A stretch of 64,000 bases of DNA from JAFGHJ01 sp964523975. Lineage in GTDB: Bacteria; Hydrothermota; UBA3072. Below are positions 9,908 to 18,808 of the stretch, in pieces. The DNA is taken from NCBI GenBank assembly GCA_964523975.1, contig CAZGBM010000002.1, positions 3,801 through 67,800 on the forward strand, given 5' to 3'. Made by a program: the position numbers and the translations under genes. A model generated the notes under the pieces. That model was not told the DNA's origin and searched no databases. It worked only from the letters and a program-made list of their open reading frames with translations. Each line of letters begins with the position of its first letter. Position 1 is the stretch's first letter.

Positions 9908-10452
9908 TTTTTCCCACCTCTTTTTGTTAATGTTACTCCTTTTTTACAAAGGTAACACATTTCCGGTTGATAATTTTTAATATGAAGTTTAAAAACGGAT
10001 TCTATTGGGATATCGATTTCTATCTTATCTGAAGACCGATCTATCATTACTACTGCGGACAATATCTTGCCTTTATCGATTGCTTTTATCGTTTCCGCAA
10101 TAGAGTTGCCCGTGGTCAGGATATCATCGACTATTACTATCTTATCCATATCTTTTATTGCAAATTCTCTTTTTAACTCTCTCCCATGTTCTGATCTTTC
10201 GGCGAATGCGCCTCTTTTCCCGGTAATTCTTGCCAGTTCGAAAGCAATGATAGCTCCGCCCAATGTCGGGCCAACAAACCAGTCCGTTTCGGGACTCAAT
10301 TCTTTCATCCTGTTGATGAATGGTTCCGCCAATGCCGGGTTTTCCAGTATGCGCATTTTTTCGATATATTTATCGGAATGTAATCCTGAGGTAAGCAGAA
10401 AATGACCTTCGAGCAAGGCGCCTGCTTCCTCAAGCTTTTTTTTGTAATCCAT
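9904..10452 (-). CDS. pyrE: Orotate phosphoribosyltransferase
   Basis: 182 residues from the ATG at 10452; an in-frame TTG at 10467 would add five residues but the ATG has a GGGGA site at a better distance. The PRPP-binding loop VIVDDILTTGNS is at about 100-111, and the N-terminal FLLTSGLHSDKYIEK motif (about 17-31) is the orotate-binding region of PyrE. It converts orotate and PRPP to OMP in de novo UMP synthesis. It overlaps pyrF by 23 bases and the Wzz/BY-kinase gene by four bases, so it is part of the same transcript. Confidence 0.94.
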   Translation of the reverse strand: MDYKKKLEEAGALLEGHFLLTSGLHSDKYIEKMRILENPALAEPFINRMKELSPETDWFVGPTLGGAIIAFELARITGKRGAFAERSEHGRELKREFAIKDMDKIVIVDDILTTGNSIAETIKAIDKGKILSAVVMIDRSSDKIEIDIPIESVFKLHIKNYQPEMCYLCKKGVTLTKRGGKK

Positions 10453-11158
10453 CTTTAATTTCCCCAATTATTTTCTCTGCAGCATTACGTATATTTTGGG
10501 CTTTGATGATTGGTCTTCCCACAACCAGATAGTCCGAACCATTCTTTATCGCATCTGTTGGGATAGAGAATCTTTTTTGGTCCTCATTCCCTGCTTCTTC
10601 GGGTCTTATTCCGGGTGTAGCTATGATAAAATCTCTGCCGCAATTCTCTTTGATTATAGTGACTTCTCTAGGAGAAGCCACTACCCCTCTGAGACCCGCG
10701 CTTTTTGCGATAGAAGCCAGGTTCAACACTTCCTCTTTTAAGGTCTTTCCGATGCCCAGTACGTCCTGTAAAAATGCTTCGTCAAGGCTTGTCAGGATTG
10801 TGACTCCCAGTATAACGGGCTTCTCCACTTTTTTATTCCATACGGCTTTTTGCGCCGCTTCCATCATTTCAAAACCTCCGAGAGTGTGCAGAGTCAGGAT
10901 ATCGACTTCCATATCTATTGCGGCATTAACTGCTCCTGAAACGGTATTCGGTATATCGTGTAGCTTTAAATCAAGGAAGACTTTTTTTCCTCTTTTTTTC
11001 AAAATATCGATGACCTGAGGTCCGACTCGAGTAAATAGTTCCAATCCCACTTTGTAGAAACTCACTAAATCTCCCAGTTCTTCAACTATAACCATGCTTT
11101 TTTCGATTGAAGAAACATCTAAAGAAACTATTAAAAAATCCTTTGCCTCTTTTTTCAT
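10430..11158 (-). CDS. pyrF: Orotidine 5'-phosphate decarboxylase
   Basis: 242 residues. The catalytic DLKLHDIPNTV motif (Lys and Asp of the active-site tetrad) is at about 61-71, TPGIRPEE near 180 and a phosphate-binding VGRPII near 214-219 are typical of the single-domain bacterial enzyme. It decarboxylates OMP to UMP. The ATG overlaps the pyrD stop by four bases (ATGA). Confidence 0.95.
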   Translation of the reverse strand: MKKEAKDFLIVSLDVSSIEKSMVIVEELGDLVSFYKVGLELFTRVGPQVIDILKKRGKKVFLDLKLHDIPNTVSGAVNAAIDMEVDILTLHTLGGFEMMEAAQKAVWNKKVEKPVILGVTILTSLDEAFLQDVLGIGKTLKEEVLNLASIAKSAGLRGVVASPREVTIIKENCGRDFIIATPGIRPEEAGNEDQKRFSIPTDAIKNGSDYLVVGRPIIKAQNIRNAAEKIIGEIKDGLQKKA

Positions 11159-12054
11159 TTTTTAATTATATCTCTCAGATTGTTGTATCCTTTCTCTTTC
11201 ATCCAATATGATAAATTATCCAGAATTTCAATCGGTGCAAGGGGATTATTAAAAATGATGCTTCCGAGTTGAACACAGGAGGCCCCGGCAATTAAGTATT
11301 CGATAACGTCTTTATGGTTTGCTATACCTCCCGACCCTATAATGGGTATATCGACCGCATTTTTAATTTTATACACGTTGTATAATGCAAGAGGTTTTAT
11401 GGCAGGTCCGCTTAACCCTCCCGCTATGTTTTTGAATAAAGGTTTTTTTCTATCTATATCTATGACAAGCCCGGGAAAAGTGTTGGACGATGTGACGGCG
11501 GTCGCTCCTCCTTCTTTAGCTGCCTGAGCTGTTTCCTCAATATTGCTGGCGGACGGGGATAGTTTAACGATAATCGGCAATTCGGTTTCATTGCATATCG
11601 CTTTGGTTATCGAGAAGACCATCTTAGGGTCTTTGCCGAAACTATCTCCTCCTTCTCTTATATTTGGGCAGCTGATGTTGACTTCGAGGCCGGCAACATC
11701 TTTGATTCTGGAGGCAATCATAGCGAAATCTTCGATTGTTTCTCCGAACACATTTATAAAAATATGAGTTTTTAATTTTGTTATTTCCGGCAAAACTTCT
11801 TTATTGAAATGTTCAAGCCCTTTGTTTTCCAATCCTATAGAATTGATAATCCCGCAGGATGTTTCTGCAATTCTTGGAGGGGGATTGCCTTCTTTTGGCT
11901 TCAATGAAACGCCCTTACATATAACCCCTCCTAATTTTCCGAAGTCAATTATTCTGGTATATGGTAAGTCCCATACTCCTGAGGCAAGGAGAATAGGATT
12001 CTTTAAACTGAGAGACGCCAGTTTCACCGATAGGTCAATCAAGTTCCACCTCAT
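11155..12054 (-). CDS. pyrD: Dihydroorotate dehydrogenase B, catalytic subunit
   Basis: 299 residues, an FMN TIM barrel of the class 1B type. The catalytic cysteine sits in NISCPNIREGG (about 125-135); the GSGGIANHKDVIEYL motif near 240-254 binds the FMN phosphate. With PyrK downstream-partner function it oxidises dihydroorotate and passes electrons to NAD. Class 1B enzymes suit anaerobic or low-oxygen life because they do not use quinone or fumarate. Its start overlaps pyrK by 20 bases. Confidence 0.95.
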   Translation of the reverse strand: MRWNLIDLSVKLASLSLKNPILLASGVWDLPYTRIIDFGKLGGVICKGVSLKPKEGNPPPRIAETSCGIINSIGLENKGLEHFNKEVLPEITKLKTHIFINVFGETIEDFAMIASRIKDVAGLEVNISCPNIREGGDSFGKDPKMVFSITKAICNETELPIIVKLSPSASNIEETAQAAKEGGATAVTSSNTFPGLVIDIDRKKPLFKNIAGGLSGPAIKPLALYNVYKIKNAVDIPIIGSGGIANHKDVIEYLIAGASCVQLGSIIFNNPLAPIEILDNLSYWMKEKGYNNLRDIIKK

Positions 12055-12772
12055 TTAGCGGAAAGACGGGCCCTTCCGTACATACAAGTTTGTATCCGTC
12101 GGTCGTTTTCACCGCGCAGGATTTACATCCTCCTATACCACACCCCATTATTTTTTCTATATATACATAGGATTTTTCGATTTGTTCTTTGGTCAATATA
12201 CTTTTTATGCTTTTAATCATTCCGAGTGGGCCGCAAATGAAAATCTGTTTGCCGTTCAGTTCACCTTTATGTTTTTCTACAAGGTCGGGAACCAATCCTC
12301 CTTTTTCTTCCGTAATGGTTTTTACTTTGAAACCCCGATTCTTAAATTCCCGAATTGATATAAGGTCTTTTTTGCTTTTGGCTCCGTAAAAAAGTATTCC
12401 ACCTTTCATGAAACCCGTCTGATAATAAATCGGAGCAATACCTATTCCTCCGGCTATAAGAACACCCTTGTCAGGAGGGCAAATTTTTTTACCCAGCGGA
12501 CCAAGAACCTTAAGACTATCGCCTTTTTTGACTTCCGATAACAGTTCTGTCCCTTTCCCCGTCACTTTGAAGAGTACGGAAAGAGTTTCTTTGCTTACCT
12601 CGAAAAGGGCAAAAGGACGTGGCAGATACGGGTCAAGCATTGAAAATCCTATCATAATAAAATTTCCACACGCGGCAGATTTATACATTTCTCTATCCGT
12701 CAGCGTGACTTTATGATAAGATCCAAGTTTTTTATTTTCGAGTACCGGTAGTATCCTGAACGTAGTGGCCAT
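12035..12772 (-). CDS. pyrK: Dihydroorotate dehydrogenase B, electron-transfer subunit
   Basis: 245 residues of the ferredoxin-reductase type: FAD-binding PLPRPFALF-like segment (here DPYLPRPFALFEVS at about 47-60), NAD-binding GGIGIAPIYY near 107, and the C-terminal 2Fe-2S cysteines in CGIGGCKSC plus a fourth in VCTEGPVF (about 211-238). It transfers electrons from PyrD's FMN to NAD. It overlaps the upstream TPR-lipoprotein gene by 41 bases and pyrD by 20 bases. Confidence 0.94.
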   Translation of the reverse strand: MATTFRILPVLENKKLGSYHKVTLTDREMYKSAACGNFIMIGFSMLDPYLPRPFALFEVSKETLSVLFKVTGKGTELLSEVKKGDSLKVLGPLGKKICPPDKGVLIAGGIGIAPIYYQTGFMKGGILFYGAKSKKDLISIREFKNRGFKVKTITEEKGGLVPDLVEKHKGELNGKQIFICGPLGMIKSIKSILTKEQIEKSYVYIEKIMGCGIGGCKSCAVKTTDGYKLVCTEGPVFPLNEVELD

Positions 12773-14036
12773 AAAGTTCCTTCGCTCTTCTAGCGTATGG
12801 AGTATTTGGATATTTTCCCATCAGCATTGAAAAAAGATTGTTTGCTTCAGCTGAGTAACTTGAGTCTTCAGTTATATCTATATTTAAGAGAGTAAAGATT
12901 GCCTTTGGGGCGTATACGCTTGACGGGAATGTTTCATATACTTTCTTGTACCATTCAATACCCTTCATTTTTTCCTCTAAATCCCAGTAACAAATTTCTC
13001 CTATTCTGAAAAACAAATATGCAGAATCTTTCTTTTCGAAATTTTCTGTCAATTCATATTCTTTATTGGTTTCTGTTTTCTTTGAAAGCGAATTCAATAG
13101 GGAGAGGTTTTCAAATACTCTCTCTTTTGAGAGTGCCTTTTTGCTTATTTCTCCGAAATCACCTTTGGATGTCGCTTCCTTATATAGCTCGAGCGCAGCG
13201 GAAGTGTCTCCCTGACACTCTTTTATTTCTCCAAGATGATATTTTGCGGTAGCCCCGAGACTGTCTTTTTTTTGCTCAACCAGGCGGAAAGTTTTCTCTG
13301 CCTCTTCGAATTTCCCGAGTTTTTTCAGCGTTTCCCCTTTGAGCAGAGATTGCGAATCGTTTTGTGTTCCTTTTTCAATCACGGATAAAGCTTTTTCCAG
13401 GCTATCCATTTCCGAGTATAATTCTGCCAGGCTATATATGAGTTTGCTTGAGGGTTCTTCTTTGCTTTCCTTGAGTGCTTTTTTGTACATTTCAAGTGCT
13501 TTTTCTCTGTTTCCTATAGACCTGTTTGCGTTACCGATTATATAATAGACAAGTTCGGATTGCTCACCATATTTATCGATGATTTTTTCGCCTTCCTCGA
13601 TTGTTTTTTGAGGATTATCCGTCAGAAGGTACAATTCTAATCTTGTTCTAAATGTTTCTATTCTTGTTTCGGAGTCGTTGGAGTTGGAAGCCCTGTCAAG
13701 AAATAAAATTGCTTCGTCGGGATCCTTTTTTTCGAGGGCTATTTTACCGAGAAAAAGATAACTTTCGTCCCTGAAAGGGGAGGAGGGGAAGCCCTCGATA
13801 AGTTTTTTTAAATTTATTCTTGCTTCATCGAAATTTTTTAAATGGTAATAACTTTTCCCCATGATAAAGAGCGCATCGTCTGCATATTTTGAATCTCGGC
13901 GTTTATCAAGTATTTTTTTACATTTCTCTATACTCTTATTATAGTTTTCTTCGTCATAATATTTTTTGGCATTATAGAATGTGTTATAATAAACGCACCC
14001 TGAGAAGAATAGAAAAACGAGAAGAGTTTTTTTCAT
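12732..14036 (-). CDS. TPR lipoprotein, outer-membrane assembly-like
   Basis: 434 residues. A lipoprotein signal peptide ends in FFSGC, with Cys14 as the lipidation site. From about residue 20 on there are TPR repeats (YYDEENYNKSIEKCKKIL, DDALFIMGKSYYHLKNFDEARINLKKLIEGFPSSPFRDE), in the style of YbgF/BamD-type and tol-pal-associated TPR lipoproteins. The start NTFYNAKKYYDEENY is a pattern seen in similar lipoproteins of FCB-like bacteria (recollection, not checked). It lies between rng and pyrK, overlapping both, with no evident functional link to pyrimidine synthesis. Confidence 0.8.
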   Translation of the reverse strand: MKKTLLVFLFFSGCVYYNTFYNAKKYYDEENYNKSIEKCKKILDKRRDSKYADDALFIMGKSYYHLKNFDEARINLKKLIEGFPSSPFRDESYLFLGKIALEKKDPDEAILFLDRASNSNDSETRIETFRTRLELYLLTDNPQKTIEEGEKIIDKYGEQSELVYYIIGNANRSIGNREKALEMYKKALKESKEEPSSKLIYSLAELYSEMDSLEKALSVIEKGTQNDSQSLLKGETLKKLGKFEEAEKTFRLVEQKKDSLGATAKYHLGEIKECQGDTSAALELYKEATSKGDFGEISKKALSKERVFENLSLLNSLSKKTETNKEYELTENFEKKDSAYLFFRIGEICYWDLEEKMKGIEWYKKVYETFPSSVYAPKAIFTLLNIDITEDSSYSAEANNLFSMLMGKYPNTPYARRAKELYGHYVQDTTGTRK

Positions 14037-15499
14037 ATTTCTTCTTTTATTATTTCTTCTTTATTGTATGTGATAACTTCCAACAATTCTATAGGGTTGT
14101 TTTCGGTATGAACGATTTCCACGTGCATTTTGTTCTTCTCGCAGGAATATTCAAGAGTATTTTTCCCTTCTGTTTCGAAATAGATGGCCACTCTGGGATT
14201 GGCAATAATACGCACTTTTGCGTTCAATAAAGCATCTCCCTTTTTTTCTAACCAGGTAGTGAACCGCGACAACAGGTAAGGAGCACTTAGAGCGTAACCT
14301 TTCCCTTTACAGTAAGGACAGGGTTCGACGAAGCTCTTGGCTATATTTTTGCGTGCCCTCTCTCTGGTCATTTCGAGAAGCCCATTGGGAGAAAGTTTCG
14401 GAACGATTTTGAACCTTGCTTTGCTATTTTTTAATTGTCTTTTAAATATCTTTAGCAATTCATACTGATTTTCTTTTTTCTGCATATCTATAAAGTCTAT
14501 TATAATTATGCCGCCAATATCTCTTAAATTTAATTGTCTTGCAATCTCTATAGCACCTTCACAATTTGTTTTGAATATCATTTCTTCCGTCTTCTCTTTA
14601 CCTTTGTAAGAACCGGTATTTACGTCAAAGACGGTAAGAGCCTCAGTCTCGTCTATTACGATATGTCCTCCGCTTTTAAGATGAATCTTTCTTCTGAATA
14701 TCGAACGCAGTTCTTGTTCGATCCAATAATGATTGAATATCGGAGTATGGTTTCTGTATAATTTTACCTTTTTTATCAGAGAGGACTTTTTTCTGCCGAG
14801 ATATTCTCCTATCTTTTTGAACGCTTCTTCCGAATCTATAATAAATTCGGAAACAGAATCATCCAGCAGATCCCGTGCCATTCTTATAGGCAGTTCGTCA
14901 TCTTTCCACAGGACGGTTGGTGCTTTTACCGTTTTACTTTTATTTTCAATTTTTTCCCAGGTTTTCTTTATTTCCAGAAGGTCGGTTTTCATGACTCTTA
15001 TATCCTCGCCGGAAGAAGCGGTTCTGATAATTATACCCATGTCATCCGTATGCAGTTCTCTTGCTATATCTTTTAATTTACGTCTATCTTTCTCGTTTCT
15101 TATTTTTCTTGACACGCCGAACGCATCTTTGAAAGGCATGAGAACGAGATATTTTCCCGGAATCGCTATAAATGTCGTGAGCCGTGCACCCTTTGTTCCG
15201 TAAGGTTCCTTTTTGACTTGGACGAGGAGCTCCAGATCTTCTTTATCCTCTTTTTTATAAGGCAAGGAAAGATATAGGTCGTTTAAAGGCAGAAATCCGG
15301 CTGATTCGGCTCCAATGTCGACAAAGACGGCATTTAATTCTTTTCGGATTGCAATTATCCTGCCTTTTATTATTGTCCCCGGAGAGTAACAGGAGTTTCC
15401 TCTCTCTATATAGAACTCGACCAGTTCTCCTTTTTCGCGAACTGCAACTCTTACATCATCTCTTCTTACGTTGAGAATTATTTGCTTTTTTGTATTCAT
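14033..15499 (-). CDS. rng: Ribonuclease G/E family endoribonuclease
   Basis: 488 residues, matching RNase G rather than the longer RNase E. The S1 domain is at about 35-125 (GTIIKGRIIAIRKELNAVFVDIG), catalytic Mg-binding aspartates are in VFDVNTG (about 290) and IIIDFIDM (about 335), and the zinc-link CPYCKGKG is at about 397-404. It cleaves single-stranded AU-rich RNA, acting in rRNA 5' maturation and mRNA decay. Its stop overlaps the TPR-lipoprotein start by four bases and its start abuts the lpd stop directly. Confidence 0.93.
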   Translation of the reverse strand: MNTKKQIILNVRRDDVRVAVREKGELVEFYIERGNSCYSPGTIIKGRIIAIRKELNAVFVDIGAESAGFLPLNDLYLSLPYKKEDKEDLELLVQVKKEPYGTKGARLTTFIAIPGKYLVLMPFKDAFGVSRKIRNEKDRRKLKDIARELHTDDMGIIIRTASSGEDIRVMKTDLLEIKKTWEKIENKSKTVKAPTVLWKDDELPIRMARDLLDDSVSEFIIDSEEAFKKIGEYLGRKKSSLIKKVKLYRNHTPIFNHYWIEQELRSIFRRKIHLKSGGHIVIDETEALTVFDVNTGSYKGKEKTEEMIFKTNCEGAIEIARQLNLRDIGGIIIIDFIDMQKKENQYELLKIFKRQLKNSKARFKIVPKLSPNGLLEMTRERARKNIAKSFVEPCPYCKGKGYALSAPYLLSRFTTWLEKKGDALLNAKVRIIANPRVAIYFETEGKNTLEYSCEKNKMHVEIVHTENNPIELLEVITYNKEEIIKEEI

Positions 15500-16825
15500 T
15501 TAAACAGATTGGATTTTAGCCGTTGTTGCGGCTAACGAAGCCTCTCTTATAATCTCCGAAAATGTTGGATGAGGAAAAACTACCTCCGAAAGTTGCTCTA
15601 CGCCCAGCTCATTGTCCATAGCCAGGCTTAAAGCAGATATTAGTTCCGAAGCATTCTCTCCCACTATTATGCTTCCCAGTATTTCCCCATCTTCTGTGTG
15701 AATTATTTTGATATATCCTGTTGTTTGACCGCTTGCTATTGCTCTGCCATTTGAGGCATAGGGAATTTTTGAGACTTTATAATCTATGTTCTCCAAGCGC
15801 GCTTTTTCTTCCGAATAGCCTACAGAAGCAATTTCGGGATGAGTGTAAACGACTCTTGGTATAGAGTAGCCTTCTTTTTTGATTTTTTCTCCGAGTATGT
15901 TCCTCGCTGCAATTTCCGCCTCTTTGTAAGCAGAATGGGCGAGAAGATGGCCGCCAGTGCAGTCTCCTATTGCATATACGTTTTTGATTTTCGTTTCTAA
16001 AAAATCGTTAACTTCAACCACTTCATTCTTATAAAGAATCTCCCGGGGAAGAGTATCTATATTGGGGATTCTACCAATCGAAACAAGGACTTTTTGAGAT
16101 TCGATTTTTTCTTCTTTACCGTTTTTCTTGAAAAACACTTCAAAGTTGTCGTTTTTATTTTCAACCTCGGTAACTTCCGAGGAAAAATAGAACTTTATAC
16201 CTCTTTTCATCAGACTTTTGCGTAAAATAGCGGCGGATTCAACGTCCTCGCCCGGTAAGGCTTCATTCTCTTTCTCTATAAAATAAACCTTGCAACCCAG
16301 ACAGGAAAAGATATATCCAAACTCAAGGCCGATAAACCCCGCACCTATTATGGCAATAGACTCAGGCAGTTCGGGTGTTTCCAGCGCATCCGTGCTGTCC
16401 CAGACATCTTCAGGCGCGGGAAAAGGAGATTGTATCGGAGTGGAGCCTGTAGCCAAAATTACTCTATCAAATTTTAATACTTTACCGTTAACTTCTATAG
16501 AGCCGTCTCTTTTAAGTTTTGCTTCTTTTTTTATTATCTGGATTTTTTTCTCTTTGAGCAACCCCATAAGTCCCAGAATAACCTTTTTGACAGCCAGTTT
16601 TTTATCCTGTTGAATCTTTTTCCAGTCGATTTTTATCTTGTCCGAATCGATTGAATCGTAAAGACTTACAGAAGCAATAAGAGATTTCGTTGGTATGCAT
16701 CCGGTATTGAGGCATACCCCACCTATTTCCCCTTTTTCAAATAACTGGACTTTATTGTTTTTGTTAGCTACCCTGATAGCTGCGCTATATCCAGCAGGGC
16801 CTCCGCCAATGATTCCTATTTGCAT
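15500..16825 (-). CDS. lpdA: Dihydrolipoyl dehydrogenase
   Basis: 441 residues from the ATG at 16825, which begins directly with the FAD motif GIIGGGPAG; a longer frame upstream is not used. The redox disulfide is in GGVCLNTGCIPTKS (about 36-49), the NAD motif is IIGAGFIGLEFG near 165, and the catalytic HPTFSE is near 420. It reoxidises the lipoyl group of 2-oxoacid dehydrogenase or glycine cleavage complexes; no E1, E2 or gcv gene is in the window. It heads the eight-gene overlapping operon. A promoter lies directly upstream, with an inferred leader of only three or four bases. Confidence 0.92.
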   Translation of the reverse strand: MQIGIIGGGPAGYSAAIRVANKNNKVQLFEKGEIGGVCLNTGCIPTKSLIASVSLYDSIDSDKIKIDWKKIQQDKKLAVKKVILGLMGLLKEKKIQIIKKEAKLKRDGSIEVNGKVLKFDRVILATGSTPIQSPFPAPEDVWDSTDALETPELPESIAIIGAGFIGLEFGYIFSCLGCKVYFIEKENEALPGEDVESAAILRKSLMKRGIKFYFSSEVTEVENKNDNFEVFFKKNGKEEKIESQKVLVSIGRIPNIDTLPREILYKNEVVEVNDFLETKIKNVYAIGDCTGGHLLAHSAYKEAEIAARNILGEKIKKEGYSIPRVVYTHPEIASVGYSEEKARLENIDYKVSKIPYASNGRAIASGQTTGYIKIIHTEDGEILGSIIVGENASELISALSLAMDNELGVEQLSEVVFPHPTFSEIIREASLAATTAKIQSV

Positions 16826-16835
16826 TATATCCGGA

Positions 16836-16864
16836 AAAGTACAGTATTTAGGCTTAAAAGTCAA
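16836..16864 (-). promoter_or_regulatory. Promoter of the lpd-rng-pyr-BY-kinase operon
   Basis: Minus strand TTGACT (16864-16859), 17-base spacer, TACTTT (16841-16836). The start of RNA would fall close to the lpd ATG at 16825. The -10 box is only moderately good. Confidence 0.45.
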
Positions 16865-16926
16865 GGGTTGGGGCGCTACGCATGAGCGAATTGGCAAAAC
16901 TGAAATTTGGTTGAGCAGAACTCTGA

Positions 16927-17841
16927 TTACTTTTCCATAAGATACAGAGCAAGTAATTTTGATATTTCCTGACCTGTGTTCAACTCATAGTATGAATAAC
17001 CGGGAGATGTGTTAACTTCCAGGCAGTACACCTGTTCTTGTGCAAAAATAAGGTCGATTCCGGCAAAAGAAAGCCCAAGATTAAATGTAAGTTTTACACA
17101 TTTATTTAAAATGCTTTCAGGTAATTCATATGGTTCGAGTTCAACATTATGGTCGTCGATATGAGAATATCTGTAATCCACGGCAGGTGACTTAATTTTT
17201 GTAGCCAGTGCTTTCTTGCCGATAACATGTACCCTGACGTTAAACCCGTCTATTTTTCTTTGAAATTGTGTTGGGAGCAAGCAAACCTCATTAAGACGAT
17301 TTAAATCTTCAGATGTAATTTGTTGAACGATTGAACGTTCGAAGCTAATGGATTTATAAATAACTTCTCTGTTATTATAGTCTATGAAATCTTTGGCTTC
17401 GGCAGGGTCGTTGGTTATTATGGTCGCGGGGATACTAAAATCCGCTTTTTTTATCAGCTGTGCTTGATAAGGTTTTGAGAAGTTCGAAAGCATTGCTCTT
17501 CTTCTATTAACCATGTTTACGGGTAGAATATCGAACAAATCATATAGAGACATTATTATGGATTTAGTCTTGGTAAGAAGAGCTCTATCGTTTTTTGCAG
17601 CCGGCATATCTTCGGCATCCATAAATCGCAGAAAAACGCTGCGGATATCTTTGATATCTACCGTGTCGTTTCCGACCTTAATCATACCACCTATTCCGTC
17701 TTTCCCCAGCGACCACCGCATTTGTACGCTATCAGGAAGGCTTTCCTGGTCTAGAACCAGAAAATCAGCCTTTTCTTTCTGCAGGGCCTCAATCAAAAGC
17801 CGGGTGGGAGATTCATATTTAACGCCGCACACAAGTACCAT
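16927..17841 (-). CDS. ATP-grasp ligase, MvdD/graspetide-synthetase-like
   Basis: 304 residues from the ATG at 17841, five bases after the stop of the preceding gene; an earlier in-frame start at 17889 would add an artefactual hydrophobic stretch. The N-terminal part contains VDIKDIRSVFLRFMDAED, resembling the pre-ATP-grasp domain of MvdC/MvdD ligases. ATP-grasp landmarks follow: a Lys in EVIYKSIS, Arg in FNVRVHVIG, Asp in FAGIDLIF, and Glu/Asn in YCLEVNTSPGYSYYE near the end. Such ligases form amide or ester bonds between carboxylates and amino or hydroxyl groups. Fold assignment is good; substrate is unknown. It is the last gene of the peptidase/domain-protein/ATP-grasp set. Confidence 0.8.
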   Translation of the reverse strand: MVLVCGVKYESPTRLLIEALQKEKADFLVLDQESLPDSVQMRWSLGKDGIGGMIKVGNDTVDIKDIRSVFLRFMDAEDMPAAKNDRALLTKTKSIIMSLYDLFDILPVNMVNRRRAMLSNFSKPYQAQLIKKADFSIPATIITNDPAEAKDFIDYNNREVIYKSISFERSIVQQITSEDLNRLNEVCLLPTQFQRKIDGFNVRVHVIGKKALATKIKSPAVDYRYSHIDDHNVELEPYELPESILNKCVKLTFNLGLSFAGIDLIFAQEQVYCLEVNTSPGYSYYELNTGQEISKLLALYLMEK

Positions 17842-17845
17842 CGAT

Positions 17846-18730
17846 CTAAATAATACAATTAACAAGAGCAATGATGATATCTGAATCATGAACGCGTAGA
17901 CTGTCGAAGGATAGATTTTTTGTCATAGAATTTAGATACCATGTGCCCTCTGTGTCGATAGCAAAATAATATTCGGCAACGATAAGATTCAATGAAGAAT
18001 GTATTTTTAAAAGGGATTCCAAAATTTTTTCAGGTATCTCGGAACATTTCATTTTCTTGCCGTGCCGATTACCGTCAATAGAAGTACAAAAAATTTGATT
18101 TCCTACTGCACTTATACCGACAAACATATTGCCGGGCAATTCACGAACCCGTACTTGATTGAAATATGTTGGGTACCGCTTTAGAAGGACTTCGCTCAAT
18201 TCCATTTCGAAATATGGGTTTTCTCCCATGTCTACAAAAGATGCCAAAACCCCCTCATTTAACAATTGAGAAGCCACCATACCCGTTTCTATTATCGAAT
18301 AACCCGGAACATCTATATCATACGCTTGTGCTTTACAATACAACTCCGAAATTGTCGGCATGGCCCCGGATAATTGGTTGCTGCCGGGAGGATTAATAAC
18401 GGGGCATTTCAAACTTGATAGCATGCTGTACCATAAAGCAGTCGTCTCGGTTGCCGCATATTTTGCGTCTCTCTCGGACATATACATCCAATGCTCGGGG
18501 ACAAAACCGTCAAACTCGACCAGTACGCCCTCTATTTCTTCCGAGCTTATTTTTTCGGAATGAAACAACAATTTGAAATATTCCTCTTTTTTATTCATAT
18601 TGAACGTAACGGAAACATCGTTTGCGATATCGCATTGACGAAGAGTTATTACCTCTTTTCCCAACCTTTGTAGGGAATTTTTCAATTTTTCTGACACTAA
18701 GGAATTATAATCTCGCAATATTAAAATCAT
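17846..18730 (-). CDS. ATP-grasp-like protein, probably catalytically degenerate partner
   Basis: 294 residues from the ATG at 18730 (an in-frame GTG at 18757 is the alternative). The layout mirrors its neighbour: an N-terminal substrate-type domain with ILILRDYNS, then PVINPPGSNQLSGAMPTISELYCKAQAYDIDVPGYSIIET, the usual entry to an ATP-grasp fold (compare VVNPP…K…GLPVP in the family). The final strand-pair reads WYLNSMTKN where the neighbour has YCLEVNTSP, so the Glu and Asn that bind Mg-ATP are missing, and the central Lys-bearing strand is not apparent. I infer a non-catalytic subunit that pairs with the active ligase, or a substrate-binding homologue. No Shine-Dalgarno is clear; translation after the 116-residue gene is expected from the same transcript. 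Confidence 0.7.
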   Translation of the reverse strand: MILILRDYNSLVSEKLKNSLQRLGKEVITLRQCDIANDVSVTFNMNKKEEYFKLLFHSEKISSEEIEGVLVEFDGFVPEHWMYMSERDAKYAATETTALWYSMLSSLKCPVINPPGSNQLSGAMPTISELYCKAQAYDIDVPGYSIIETGMVASQLLNEGVLASFVDMGENPYFEMELSEVLLKRYPTYFNQVRVRELPGNMFVGISAVGNQIFCTSIDGNRHGKKMKCSEIPEKILESLLKIHSSLNLIVAEYYFAIDTEGTWYLNSMTKNLSFDSLRVHDSDIIIALVNCII

Positions 18731-18808
18731 TATATTTCTAAAAGATCTGGCGACCAAAACGGAACCTTAACGAAAAACAGGCATGATATTCTCATTTTTG
18801 CCGATTAT

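Noticed and set aside
16826..16897. Longer start for dihydrolipoyl dehydrogenase
   Set aside because: The extra 24 residues lie in the promoter region and precede a family-typical start directly at the FAD motif.
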